A DNA stretch of 64,000 nucleotides from positions 4,030,001-4,094,000 of the forward strand of contig NZ_CP128187.1 of NCBI RefSeq assembly GCF_035207705.1, read 5' to 3'. Position 1 is the stretch's first letter; every line of letters begins with the position of its first letter. The notes under the pieces are model-generated. The model saw nothing but the letters and a program-made list of their open reading frames with translations. It was not told the DNA's origin and searched no databases. This DNA comes from Maribacter sp. BPC-D8. GTDB lineage: Bacteria > Bacteroidota > Bacteroidia > Flavobacteriales > Flavobacteriaceae. Shown here in pieces: positions 53,370 to 62,657 of this stretch. The translations under genes and the position numbers were made by a program.

Positions 53370-54056
53370 ATGGATAGGTTGTTACAAGGTGTACAAATTA
53401 GAATCAATGAAAAGCTTTATTTAAAAGATCCAGAATCTTCTGGTCTCGGTAAAAAAATCATTGAATTTAGTATTCAAATGATTAATGAAATAGGTTTTGA
53501 GAGTTTCACCTTTAAAAAGTTAGGTGCACAAATAGGGTCTAATGAAAGTTCTATATATCGTTATTTTGAAAATAAGCATAAGCTGTTGTTATATCTAACA
53601 TCTTGGTATTGGGGTTGGATGGAGTATCAACTTGTATTTGCAACAAACAGTATTAAAAGTTCGAAAGAGAAGCTGCTTAAATCCATTTTAATTATAACAA
53701 GAGAAGTAAAAGAAGACTCTTCATTTTCACATATTAATGAAGTGTTGTTGAATAAGATTGTCATTAACGAATATTCAAAATCGTACACCACAAAAGAGGT
53801 TGATACCGAAAATAAAGAAGGTTTTTATGCCATATATAAAAGACTTGTGGGCAGGTTGGCTGAGATGATTTCTGAGGTAGATGCCGAATATGAGTACCCG
53901 ACCAGTTTAGCGAGTACCATTCTTGAAAACGGATTGCATCAGCATTTTTTAAAAGAACATTTTCCGTCCCTTACAGATTGTAGCGATACAGTAACACCTA
54001 CACAATACTTAACCCACCTAGTATTTAATACACTAAACAAAAACTTAGATGAATAA
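53370..54056 (+). CDS. TetR/AcrR-family transcriptional regulator
   Basis: From the ATG at 53370 this is a 228-residue protein. The N-terminal helix-turn-helix is clear: FTFKKLGAQIGSNESSIYRYFENKHKLLLY. The C-terminal ligand domain has no recognisable subtype. A promoter element just upstream supports this start over the ATG at 53322. Its stop overlaps the ATG of the exporter gene by 8 bases, so it is the first gene of a four-gene operon and probably autoregulates it. Confidence 0.9.
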   Translation: MDRLLQGVQIRINEKLYLKDPESSGLGKKIIEFSIQMINEIGFESFTFKKLGAQIGSNESSIYRYFENKHKLLLYLTSWYWGWMEYQLVFATNSIKSSKEKLLKSILIITREVKEDSSFSHINEVLLNKIVINEYSKSYTTKEVDTENKEGFYAIYKRLVGRLAEMISEVDAEYEYPTSLASTILENGLHQHFLKEHFPSLTDCSDTVTPTQYLTHLVFNTLNKNLDE

Positions 54057-55731
54057 AAATATACTAACCGCATGGCAACGTTTTCTTGGCTTGTTAAAAT
54101 TAGACAAGAAAGACGTATTTCAGGTATTCTACTACGCCATATTTGCAGGTGTCGTTAACCTTTCTTTGCCTTTAGGTATACAGGCAATTATCAATTTAAT
54201 GCAAGGTGCGCAAATAAGCTCATCATGGGTGGTGCTTGTAATATTGGTAACCTTAGGGGTAGCATTTGTAGGTATTCTGCAATTAATGCAAATACGAATC
54301 ATAGAAAATGTACAGCAAAAAATATTTACTAGGGCATCATTCGAATTTGCATACCGTTTCCCGAAAATAAAAATGAGCGAGCTTCATAATTACTATCCGC
54401 CAGAATTAGCGAATCGGTTTTTTGATACCTTGACCATTCAGAAATCGTTGTCAAAGGTTTTAATAGATTTTCCTGCTGCGCTATTACAGATAGTTTTCGG
54501 CTTATTGCTGTTATCTTTTTATCATCCATTCTTCATTGTGTATGGTATGCTATTACTTCTATTAATCTATGTGGTTTTTAAGTTTACGGCGCAACGAGGT
54601 TTAGATACCAGTTTAGAAGAATCTAAGAGTAAATATAAAGTAGCGCATTGGCTTCAAGAGATTGCTCGTTCAATTGTTAGTTTCAAATTATCAGGTAAAA
54701 CTTCTCACGCATTAGATAAGAACGACACCTTGGTGGTTGAATATTTAAATGCGAGAGAAAGTCATTTTAAAGTGATTGTAATTCAATTTATTCAGATGAT
54801 TGGTTTTAAGGTGCTGGTTACTGCTGGTCTTTTGCTTATTGGTGGTTTGTTGGTATTGAATCAAGAAATGAATATTGGGCAATTTGTAGCGGCAGAGATC
54901 ATTATTCTTTTGGTAATTAATTCGGTAGAAAAATTAATTGTGGGTTTAGAAACTTTTTATGATCTATTGACATCTTTAGAGAAAATGGGTCAGGTAGTAG
55001 ATAAAGAATTAGAAACACAAGAAGGTGAAAAACCATTCTTAGAAAATCAAGCCTTTACAGTAGAGTTAAGCGATATCTCGTATAGTGTTCCAGATCCAAA
55101 AAGAGAGATAATTTCTAATTTGAGCTTGACTATTTCACCAACATGTACCATTTTGTTGAGGGGTAGTAGTGGCTCTGGTAAAAATACCTTGTTGCGAATT
55201 ATTGCAGGAATTATTGAACCAGATACTGGGGGTGTCTATGTAAACGGAGTCTCTTTAAAAGGGATGAATTTAAATTACTATCGTTCACATCTAGGTCAAT
55301 CACTGCCAGAAGAATCGCCTTTTGAGGGGACCATTCTCCATAATATCACTTTTGGTGATAAAGAAACTACAAATGAGCAAGTGTATTGGGCATTAGATAA
55401 AGTCGGACTTACAGATTTTGTAAAGAAGCAGCCAGATGGATTAAATACCATTTTATATCCTGAAGGAAAACAGATTCCCCATACCGTATCTAAAAAGATA
55501 GTGCTCGCAAGAAGTATTGTTCGTAAACCCAAACTACTTATTCTAAAAGATCCACTGGATCAATTTAACAGTGAAGAGGCTGATCGAATTTTGAACTTTT
55601 TAAGTGATTCATCTAACGGGTGGGCATTACTTGTAGTAAGTGAAAATGATAAGTGGATTAAAAAATGTTCACGAATTATTACCATGGATAAAGGACAGAT
55701 TATTAACGAAATCTCAGGAAAAGATGCTTAA
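54049..55731 (+). CDS. ABC-exporter-like protein with degenerate nucleotide-binding domain
   Basis: This 560-residue protein has five to six membrane helices (about 25-300) followed by an ABC-type domain (337-560). Every ATPase signature is altered. Walker A is GSSGSGKNT with Asn379 where Ser/Thr belongs. The Q-loop Gln is Glu421. LSGGQ is replaced by PHTVS (477-481). Walker B reads LLILKDP, with Lys500 for Asp and Asp501 for Glu. The H-loop His is Glu532. The fold is otherwise well kept and the frame is intact, so this is not decay. It is cotranscribed with HlyD- and TolC-type genes. Confidence 0.88.
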   Translation: MNKNILTAWQRFLGLLKLDKKDVFQVFYYAIFAGVVNLSLPLGIQAIINLMQGAQISSSWVVLVILVTLGVAFVGILQLMQIRIIENVQQKIFTRASFEFAYRFPKIKMSELHNYYPPELANRFFDTLTIQKSLSKVLIDFPAALLQIVFGLLLLSFYHPFFIVYGMLLLLLIYVVFKFTAQRGLDTSLEESKSKYKVAHWLQEIARSIVSFKLSGKTSHALDKNDTLVVEYLNARESHFKVIVIQFIQMIGFKVLVTAGLLLIGGLLVLNQEMNIGQFVAAEIIILLVINSVEKLIVGLETFYDLLTSLEKMGQVVDKELETQEGEKPFLENQAFTVELSDISYSVPDPKREIISNLSLTISPTCTILLRGSSGSGKNTLLRIIAGIIEPDTGGVYVNGVSLKGMNLNYYRSHLGQSLPEESPFEGTILHNITFGDKETTNEQVYWALDKVGLTDFVKKQPDGLNTILYPEGKQIPHTVSKKIVLARSIVRKPKLLILKDPLDQFNSEEADRILNFLSDSSNGWALLVVSENDKWIKKCSRIITMDKGQIINEISGKDA

Positions 55732-57076
55732 TATATCTCATAAAAAATTAAATGAAAAGGTGTCGATTGAGCGATTTAAATCCGTTCAAAAAGTAAATCA
55801 CCAAAGGCATTACAAACACTTCAATCGCTTTTTGTTCGCTTTTGCCGTGGTAGGTGTAATCGTATTGTTTCTACCTTGGACGCAAACGATTAACGCTAGA
55901 GGATTTTTAACTACGCTAACACCTGGTCAAAGACCACAAACCATTCAATCTCAAATACCGGGTAGAATAGAAGAGTGGTATGTACAAGAAGGCGATTACG
56001 TAAAAAAGGGCGATACCATACTTTTTATATCTGAAGTAAAATCAGAATATTTTGATCCGGATTTAGTAGAGAGAACAGGGCAACAATTAAAGTCGAAAAG
56101 TTCTTCGGTAACATCATATGGTGATAAGGTCAAGTCTTTAGATAATCAGGTTGCAGCACTTGTTAACGAAAGAAGACTAAAGCTAGAACAGGCTAAAAAC
56201 AAGTTGTTACAATCAAAATTAAAAGCACAAAGTGATAGTATAGATTTTGAAGCGGCTAAAACCAACATTAAAATAGCAGAGCGCCAATACGAACGTACGG
56301 CCATGTTACAAAGTGAAGGCTTAAAGGCAGTAACCGATGTTGAAGAAAAAAGGTTGAAGCTTCAAGAGACGCAGGCAAAGTTACTTTCTCAAGAGAACAA
56401 ACTGTTGGCTGCTAAAAATGAAATTATCAATGCAGAAGTAGAAATCAATAGTGTTCAAGCTTCATATACCGATAAGATTTCAAAGGCGCAGAGCGATAAG
56501 TTTACGGCAATGTCCAATCAGTTCGATTCAGAAGCTCAGGTAAGTAAGTTGGAGAACGATTATACAAATTATCAAATGCGAAGTGCGCTACGTTACATTC
56601 GGGCGCCGCAAAATGGGTATATCAATAAAGTACTTACCGCAGGTATCGGCGAGACTTTTAAAGAAGGTACACCGTTAGTAGGTATTATGCCAGCTGAGTA
56701 TGATATGGCAGTAGAAACTTTTGTGAACCCTATAGATTTACCGCTGATTCATTTAGGTGAAACGGTTAGAATTCAATTCGATGGTTGGCCTGCAATTGTA
56801 TTTAGCGGTTGGCCAAATGCATCTTACGGTACATATGCTGGCAAGGTAGTGGCTATTGAGACCTTTATAAATCCGAATGGGAAGTACAGAGTATTGCTTT
56901 CTCCTGATAAAGAAGATCAAGCATGGCCAGAAGCCCTACGTGTAGGTTCTGGTGCAAATACGATTGCTTTATTAGAAGATGTGCCTATTTGGTATGAACT
57001 GTGGCGTCAGCTTAACGGATTCCCGGCCAATTATTATCAACCAGAAGGAGCTCAAGATAAACCTGTAAAAAAATAA
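55724..57076 (+). CDS. HlyD-family periplasmic adaptor
   Basis: From the ATG at 55724 this is a 450-residue protein that overlaps the exporter gene by 8 bases. It has one N-terminal membrane helix (FLFAFAVVGVIVLFLPW), a split biotinyl-lipoyl-like domain (QIPGRIEEWYVQEGDYVKKG and, later, RAPQNGYINKV) and a long coiled coil in between. It is the membrane-fusion part of a tripartite envelope-spanning exporter. An upstream ATG at 55640 lies within the exporter gene and is unlikely. Confidence 0.92.
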   Translation: MLNISHKKLNEKVSIERFKSVQKVNHQRHYKHFNRFLFAFAVVGVIVLFLPWTQTINARGFLTTLTPGQRPQTIQSQIPGRIEEWYVQEGDYVKKGDTILFISEVKSEYFDPDLVERTGQQLKSKSSSVTSYGDKVKSLDNQVAALVNERRLKLEQAKNKLLQSKLKAQSDSIDFEAAKTNIKIAERQYERTAMLQSEGLKAVTDVEEKRLKLQETQAKLLSQENKLLAAKNEIINAEVEINSVQASYTDKISKAQSDKFTAMSNQFDSEAQVSKLENDYTNYQMRSALRYIRAPQNGYINKVLTAGIGETFKEGTPLVGIMPAEYDMAVETFVNPIDLPLIHLGETVRIQFDGWPAIVFSGWPNASYGTYAGKVVAIETFINPNGKYRVLLSPDKEDQAWPEALRVGSGANTIALLEDVPIWYELWRQLNGFPANYYQPEGAQDKPVKK

Positions 57077-57078
57077 CG

Positions 57079-58482
57079 ATGAAGAGAATTGTTGTCTTTT
57101 TATATCTGATAACTGGGTTGTTTGCGAATGCCCAGACTGTAGATTCTGTACAGCTAAATTTTAGAGAGTATTTGGGTTATGTGAAAAAGTATCATCCTAT
57201 TGCTAAACAAGCAGAGATGGTGATGAGCATAGGTCAGGCAAATCTAATGAAAGCACGTGGTGGTTTTGATCCTAAGATATCTCTAGATTATTCTACGAAA
57301 GAGTTTAAGGGTACGGAGTATTACGATTTATTGAATTCAACTTTTAAAGTGCCTACATGGTACGGCATAGAGTTGAAGGGTGAATTTGAGCAATATTCTG
57401 GGGAATACTTGAACGCAGAAAGAAATGTCCCCGATGACGGACTCTATAGTGCCGGAGTCGCGCTGTCGCTAGGTCGTGGTTCTTGGATAAACGAGCGAAT
57501 GGCCACTGTAAAAAAAGCAAAGTTCTTTAGGGAGCAGTCAAAAGCAGATAGAGATTTATTGGTAAATCAGATTTTGTTCGATGCCTCTTTGGCATATTTC
57601 AATTGGTTGCAAGCCTATAGAAATAGTTTGTTGTTCAATGATTTTTTATTGAATGCTAAAGTCCGGTTGAAGGGCGTTAACCGAAGTGCACAAGCAGGTG
57701 AAATTGCAGCTATCGATACGGTAGAAGCAAAGATTTCAGTACAGAATAGAGCGTTAGAGCGTGAGCAGGCTAATGTAGCTTTGCGTAATGCTAGATTAGA
57801 ACTTTCTAATTACCTGTGGATGGGTGAAAATATTCCGATGGAATTGCAGCAAGATGTTGTACCAGATACATCGTTAGATACCGAGATAGATCAAGCTTTA
57901 GAAATTTTAGGAAAACCATTGGATAGTTTTGTGTTAGAGAATCATCCGAAGTTAAAATCATTAGGCTATAAAATTGATGGTCTGGTTGTGGATAAGCGAC
58001 TAAAAACGAATAAGCTGTTGCCTAGAATAGATGTGGAATATAAGTTTATTACAGATGAGCCACAGTACTTAAACTCATTTGAAAAACAGAATTATAAAGC
58101 CGGACTAAATTTTGAACTTCCGCTATTTCTTAGAAAAGAAAGGGGAGATTTAAAATTGGCGAAATTGAAACTAAAAGACGCGCAGTTCGAGCTTGATAAT
58201 GCTGAGGTTCAGATTCAGAATAAAATAACCGCTATCTACAATGAATTAGATTCTTTTGAGAATCAGAATGTATTGATAAATGATATTGTAGCGAGTTATG
58301 AAGCTTTGCTTGCGGCCGAAGAACGAAAATTCAGTTTTGGCGAAAGTTCACTTTTCTTAATTAATTCAAGAGAAACCAAATTGATAGATGCGGTTTTAAA
58401 ACAAAACCAGGTAGAGAACAAATACTTTACGGCAAAGGCTAAGTTGTTCAATAGTTTAGCGGTGAATCCTGAGAATTTGTAA
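57079..58482 (+). CDS. TolC-family outer-membrane channel
   Basis: This 467-residue exported protein (signal peptide to about LFANAQ) shows the long helical hairpins and paired strands of outer-membrane efflux proteins, for example VDTVEAKISVQNRALEREQ-type helices and LPRIDVEYKF strands. It follows the HlyD-type gene by 2 bases and completes a TetR/ABC-like/HlyD/TolC operon. The exported substrate is unknown. Confidence 0.9.
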   Translation: MKRIVVFLYLITGLFANAQTVDSVQLNFREYLGYVKKYHPIAKQAEMVMSIGQANLMKARGGFDPKISLDYSTKEFKGTEYYDLLNSTFKVPTWYGIELKGEFEQYSGEYLNAERNVPDDGLYSAGVALSLGRGSWINERMATVKKAKFFREQSKADRDLLVNQILFDASLAYFNWLQAYRNSLLFNDFLLNAKVRLKGVNRSAQAGEIAAIDTVEAKISVQNRALEREQANVALRNARLELSNYLWMGENIPMELQQDVVPDTSLDTEIDQALEILGKPLDSFVLENHPKLKSLGYKIDGLVVDKRLKTNKLLPRIDVEYKFITDEPQYLNSFEKQNYKAGLNFELPLFLRKERGDLKLAKLKLKDAQFELDNAEVQIQNKITAIYNELDSFENQNVLINDIVASYEALLAAEERKFSFGESSLFLINSRETKLIDAVLKQNQVENKYFTAKAKLFNSLAVNPENL

Positions 58483-58540
58483 GCATTGTACTTTTATTAC
58501 TACTAAAGCGTTCGATTAAAGTATATAAATTAGTATTCGC

Positions 58541-59152
58541 ATGGAATTAGTAATAGAAGATTTGATTAAAAAAGGATTAGCGTCAAGTTATAGTTATTCA
58601 GCATACAGAACATTGGTTTCAGATTTGGCTGAAAAAGGTGAGGCTACTGGTCCTGAACAATCAGAGGCATTATCGCAGTATACCCAATTAAATAATAGCC
58701 GTATGCGCCGATGGGATAAAACCTTGAAGTTTAGCGACGAGGCTGTAGCCAAAATTAAAGCTGTCGATCAGAAAATTTCGTGGTTGGTATTATCAGAAAG
58801 TTGGTGTGGCGATGCTTCACCTGCATTACCAGTAATGAATAAGATTACTGAGTTAAATTCGAATATATCGTTGTCTATAATTCTTCGCGATGAGAATTTA
58901 GATATCATGAACCAGTTTTTGACCAACGGTGGTATGTCTATACCAAAGTTAATTGCGATAGATGAAGAGGAGAGTGCTGTGGTGGCAACTTGGGGTCCTA
59001 GGTCAATGAAGGCAACACAGTTAGTTGAAGATTATAAAGCTGAACATGGTAAATTAACACCTGAGTTCAAACAAGACTTACAGGTTTTTTATAATAAAGA
59101 TAAAGGGCAAAGTATTTTAGGAGATCTGCTGAAGTTACTTCCCTTGAAATAA
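58541..59152 (+). CDS. Thioredoxin-like protein with single active-site cysteine
   Basis: This 203-residue protein has a thioredoxin fold (about 70-190) with the active-site region LSESWCGDASPALP. Only one Cys is present where thioredoxins have CxxC, so a monothiol or non-redox function is likely. There is no signal peptide. It matches the Thioredoxin-9-like group common in Bacteroidota. Its 3' end overlaps the TonB-like gene by 18 bases. Confidence 0.82.
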   Translation: MELVIEDLIKKGLASSYSYSAYRTLVSDLAEKGEATGPEQSEALSQYTQLNNSRMRRWDKTLKFSDEAVAKIKAVDQKISWLVLSESWCGDASPALPVMNKITELNSNISLSIILRDENLDIMNQFLTNGGMSIPKLIAIDEEESAVVATWGPRSMKATQLVEDYKAEHGKLTPEFKQDLQVFYNKDKGQSILGDLLKLLPLK

Positions 59153-59863
59153 GTAAGTAATCGTTCCTTTCTGAGAATCTTTATCAGATGAATTAAATCT
59201 TGCTTTTAAAGCGTAATTAATAGCGTTTTCAACAAGGCATCCGTTAGAAGTACCAGAACTTTTCTCGTTATAATCTGCTTCGGTAACATAACCTAAAGCA
59301 TTTACTTCAATATTGATAACAACTTTTCCTCCTTCGATACAAGTATATATCGGAGGGGGTAATTTATAATTATTTCTATCTACTAAAGAATACGAAACTG
59401 AAGTTCTTCTTGCCGCAAGGTTATTTGTAAACTCTTTCTTTTGCGCTTCCTTTTCGCCTAAAAGTTGTTTTTTTTCTTCTCGCTTTTTAGCTAGCGCTTT
59501 TACTCTTTCAGAATAACCTGAATCAGAAATTAGATTTTCGGTAGGATCGCCATCGCTCATCTCATTGCGCTCTTCCATTAACTCTTCTAGAGTTTGTAAC
59601 GGCTCTGGATTACCATAACTAGGCTTTGCCGTTTCGTTAAAAGCTAAATGACTTTTAATAGGGTCTGCGTTTGCTAAATCTTCTTTTGGCTCCTCTTCTT
59701 TTAGAATTTCTTCTAAAACCTCAGGGTCCATGACCATTTCAACAACATAGTCTTCTTTAGATTCTTGTTGACCACCAAACTGAATATTATACAATACCAG
59801 CACTACAATAGACAAGCTAAAGATAGTGGCAAGTAATGATAATTGTTTTCTGTTCAGATTCAT
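59135..59863 (-). CDS. TonB-like energy-transducer protein
   Basis: This 242-residue protein has one N-terminal membrane helix (LSLLATIFSLSIVVLVLY), a long acidic/charged middle instead of the usual proline-rich spacer, and a TonB-C-like ending (GGKVVINIEVNALGYVTEADY). It could couple proton-motive force to outer-membrane receptors such as the thiamine receptor in this window, but no exbB/exbD lies nearby. Its tail overlaps the thioredoxin gene. Confidence 0.75.
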   Translation of the reverse strand: MNLNRKQLSLLATIFSLSIVVLVLYNIQFGGQQESKEDYVVEMVMDPEVLEEILKEEEPKEDLANADPIKSHLAFNETAKPSYGNPEPLQTLEELMEERNEMSDGDPTENLISDSGYSERVKALAKKREEKKQLLGEKEAQKKEFTNNLAARRTSVSYSLVDRNNYKLPPPIYTCIEGGKVVINIEVNALGYVTEADYNEKSSGTSNGCLVENAINYALKARFNSSDKDSQKGTITYLFQGK

Positions 59864-59931
59864 GGATATATAACCTTAATAATACCAAAATATTTTAGAA
59901 GATCGATAAAGGGTAATCAATAGTTTATTGT

Positions 59932-60642
59932 CTATTTTTCTTCTGCACCTAATAATAAATCAGCAAAGACTAAAGGGTCTTGAGCATTATCTACGTTAAA
60001 ATCACCTATTTTGGTTCTTCTCAATGCCGTTAAATGTGCACCAGAATTCAGCACTGCGCCAAAATCATGAGCAATAGATCGAATATAAGTGCCTTTGCTG
60101 CAAGCGATTCTAAAGTGAATATTTAAGCCATCGATAGCGGTAATATCAAAAGCACTTACATTTACTTTACGCTTTGGTATGTCAACTGTTTTACCTTCGC
60201 GAGCCAATTCATAAAGTCGCTTACCATCTTTTTTTAAGGCAGAGAAAACAGGCGGTGCCTGGTCAATATCACCTATAAATTGATGGGTGGTAGTTTTTAT
60301 AAGATCAGGGGTAATGTGGTCTGTTGCGAAAGTTTCGTTTATTTCTGTTTCAAGATCATAAGAAGCTGTAGTGCCGCCTAAGGTAAAAATACCTGCGTAT
60401 TCTTTTTCTTGACCTTGGTATTCTGTAATTTTCTTAGTGAACTTTCCAGTACAAATGATAAGGAGACCCGTTGCTAACGGATCCAATGTACCTGCGTGTC
60501 CGATTTTAAATTTCTTTAAACTGAACTTTTTTCTGATAGCCCATTTCAACTTATTGACAGCCTGAAAAGACGACCATTCTAGTGGTTTGTCGATTAATAA
60601 TACCTGACCGTTTAAATAGTCTTCTTGGGTCAAATCTTTCAT
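59932..60642 (-). CDS. truB: tRNA pseudouridine(55) synthase (TruB)
   Basis: This 236-residue enzyme makes pseudouridine 55 in the T-loop of tRNAs. The catalytic Asp is in HAGTLDPLATGLL; IDKPLEWSSFQ and CSKGTYIRSIAHD are other TruB signatures. It lies 22 bases downstream of uppP, at the end of the ftsX-DUF3098-uppP-truB operon. Confidence 0.96.
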   Translation of the reverse strand: MKDLTQEDYLNGQVLLIDKPLEWSSFQAVNKLKWAIRKKFSLKKFKIGHAGTLDPLATGLLIICTGKFTKKITEYQGQEKEYAGIFTLGGTTASYDLETEINETFATDHITPDLIKTTTHQFIGDIDQAPPVFSALKKDGKRLYELAREGKTVDIPKRKVNVSAFDITAIDGLNIHFRIACSKGTYIRSIAHDFGAVLNSGAHLTALRRTKIGDFNVDNAQDPLVFADLLLGAEEK

Positions 60643-60664
60643 GAATTTGGGAGTTTAGGTAGTA

Positions 60665-61462
60665 CTACGGATTAGTGAATCCGTATATAACGGCAATCAA
60701 TCCTACAACAAGACAGTAGATGGCAAAATAGGATAGCTTGCTTTTGCGAACCAGTTTAATCATCCATGTACAAGCAGCAAGACCGGCAAGAAAGGCAGCA
60801 ATAAAACCAGCGCCCATTGCGATATTGTTTTCTCCATCAAAATTTAGATCTCCGCTCATAATGTCTTTTGCGATTTTACCGAAAATTAATGGTACAACCA
60901 TTAAGAAAGAAAATCGAGCAGCTTTCGATTTGTCTACACCTAAAAGAACAGAAGTAGAAATGGTAGCTCCACTACGAGAAATGCCAGGTAGCATTGCAAT
61001 TGCTTGAGAGATACCAACTATAAAAGCATTTTTGAAACTTACCTTTTTATCAGTATCCTTAGCTTTATCTGCAAAATATAGAAGTACTGCCGTAATGATA
61101 AGCATAAAGCCTACAAAACGAATATTACCGCCAAATAATTCTTCTAATTGTTCTTCAAAGAACAAGCCAATGAATACTGCGGGTAGCATAGAGATAATAA
61201 TCTTAGCGGAAAACTGACTTTCTTCGTTCCATTTAAATTGAAACAAACCGCTTAAAATTTCCCAAATATCTTTTCTGAAAACAACAATGGTACTAAGAGC
61301 AGTAGCAAAATGAAGTATTACGGTAAATAATAAACTATCTTCTGGTACAGAGTTGTCTCCTAAAATGGCTTTACCCAATTCTAAATGACCGCTTGAAGAA
61401 ACGGGTAGAAACTCGGTTAATCCTTGAATAATGCCGAGTATAATTGCGTCTAAAGTATCCAA
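60665..61462 (-). CDS. uppP: Undecaprenyl-diphosphatase (UppP/BacA)
   Basis: This 265-residue membrane enzyme recycles the undecaprenyl carrier for cell-wall synthesis. It shows QGLTEFLPVSSSGHLELG and the second motif PGISRSGATIS, with about eight membrane segments. It starts with TTG at 61462, directly abutting the stop of the DUF3098 gene (TAA then TTG), indicating translational coupling. Length is typical. Confidence 0.96.
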   Translation of the reverse strand: MDTLDAIILGIIQGLTEFLPVSSSGHLELGKAILGDNSVPEDSLLFTVILHFATALSTIVVFRKDIWEILSGLFQFKWNEESQFSAKIIISMLPAVFIGLFFEEQLEELFGGNIRFVGFMLIITAVLLYFADKAKDTDKKVSFKNAFIVGISQAIAMLPGISRSGATISTSVLLGVDKSKAARFSFLMVVPLIFGKIAKDIMSGDLNFDGENNIAMGAGFIAAFLAGLAACTWMIKLVRKSKLSYFAIYCLVVGLIAVIYGFTNP

Positions 61463-61726
61463 TTAATCTTTCTTTTTGTGGGGGTTCAATAAAATGGCAT
61501 AAATTTCTATACCTAAGCCAATAAGCACTAAAGTAGGTGCTAGCCTAATTCTTCTAAAATTATAAATTTCAGGGTTAAATACGTTGGGGTCATCGCTGCC
61601 GCCACCGCTCATTAAAATAAAACCTATCGCAATACAGGCAAGACCAATGAACATGAACATGTAATTTTTCTTCTGAAAAATAAATTCTTGTTTAGCGTGC
61701 TGTTCCACTTTGTTGTTTTTACTCAT
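61463..61726 (-). CDS. DUF3098 small membrane protein
   Basis: This 87-residue protein has two membrane helices (MFMFIGLACIAIGFILM and LVLIGLGIEIYAILL). It matches DUF3098, a family found between ftsX and uppP in Bacteroidota. It may assist FtsX or cell-wall recycling. It has no catalytic motif. It is tightly packed between ftsX (9 bases) and uppP (0 bases). Confidence 0.85.
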   Translation of the reverse strand: MSKNNKVEQHAKQEFIFQKKNYMFMFIGLACIAIGFILMSGGGSDDPNVFNPEIYNFRRIRLAPTLVLIGLGIEIYAILLNPHKKKD

Positions 61727-61735
61727 GCCGCAAAT

Positions 61736-62614
61736 TTAATAATATAATTCGTCCGTTCTAAGATTTAAGAAGCGTTGGGTCGCAAAATAGGTGCTAATGA
61801 ACGAAATAAGTATTCCCAATAGAAAAACACTAACAAATAAAATGACTAAAATATAAGGTTCATCGAATAACCCTAAATCTTGAAAATTAGTATTTACATA
61901 ATATACGACGCCACCAATAGCCAATAAAGCAATTGCTGCACCGATCATACCTAGTTTAATATTTTGCCATATAAATGGTCTTCTTATAAAGGTCTTTGTC
62001 GCCCCAACCATTTGCATGGTTTTGATGATAAATCTTTTAGAATAGATAGATAAACGTATAGAACTATTAATTAATAGAACTGCGATAAAGGTAAAAATAG
62101 CGCTGGCTACCAAGATCCAGAAACCTATTTGTTCAACACTTTTGGCTACCATGCTTACTAATACCTTGTCGTAACTAACTTCATCAACAAAACTCTTTTC
62201 TGAAAGGGTATCGGCAATTTCTTGTACTTTCTCGGCAGTAACGAAATCTGCATTCAACTTTACGTCGATAGAGTTCTTTAGCGGATTGTAGCCTAAATAG
62301 TCAACAAAGTCTTCGCCGATTTCTTCGCTATGCTGTTCTGCAGCTTCTTCTTTAGATACGTACGTAGATGATTTCGTGTATTCAGACATTGCCAATGTCT
62401 TTTGAAGCTGTTCGATCTCAATTTCTTTGGTGTTTTCTTTTAAGAAGACAGAGATGGTGATTTGTTCTTTAGAACGATCTGCCATTTTTTTGGTATTTAA
62501 AACCAGTAATCCTAAAATGCCTAATAGGAATAAGACCAATGCAATACTTAGCACCACAGAAAAATAGGAGGAGATGAGTTTGCGTCTTTGATAATTTTCG
62601 AAGGAGTTCGCCAT
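61736..62614 (-). CDS. ftsX: Cell-division protein FtsX
   Basis: This 292-residue protein has four membrane helices, one near residues 16-38 and three in the C-terminal half, and a periplasmic loop. It carries the FtsX/MacB-type core with MQMVGATKTFIRRPFIWQN. FtsX works with FtsE to control cell-wall hydrolases at the division site; ftsE is not adjacent. It is the first gene of the ftsX-DUF3098-uppP-truB operon. Confidence 0.93.
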   Translation of the reverse strand: MANSFENYQRRKLISSYFSVVLSIALVLFLLGILGLLVLNTKKMADRSKEQITISVFLKENTKEIEIEQLQKTLAMSEYTKSSTYVSKEEAAEQHSEEIGEDFVDYLGYNPLKNSIDVKLNADFVTAEKVQEIADTLSEKSFVDEVSYDKVLVSMVAKSVEQIGFWILVASAIFTFIAVLLINSSIRLSIYSKRFIIKTMQMVGATKTFIRRPFIWQNIKLGMIGAAIALLAIGGVVYYVNTNFQDLGLFDEPYILVILFVSVFLLGILISFISTYFATQRFLNLRTDELYY

Positions 62615-62657
62615 AAACTTAAAATTCTCTGTAAAAATAACAAAGTAACCTTATACT

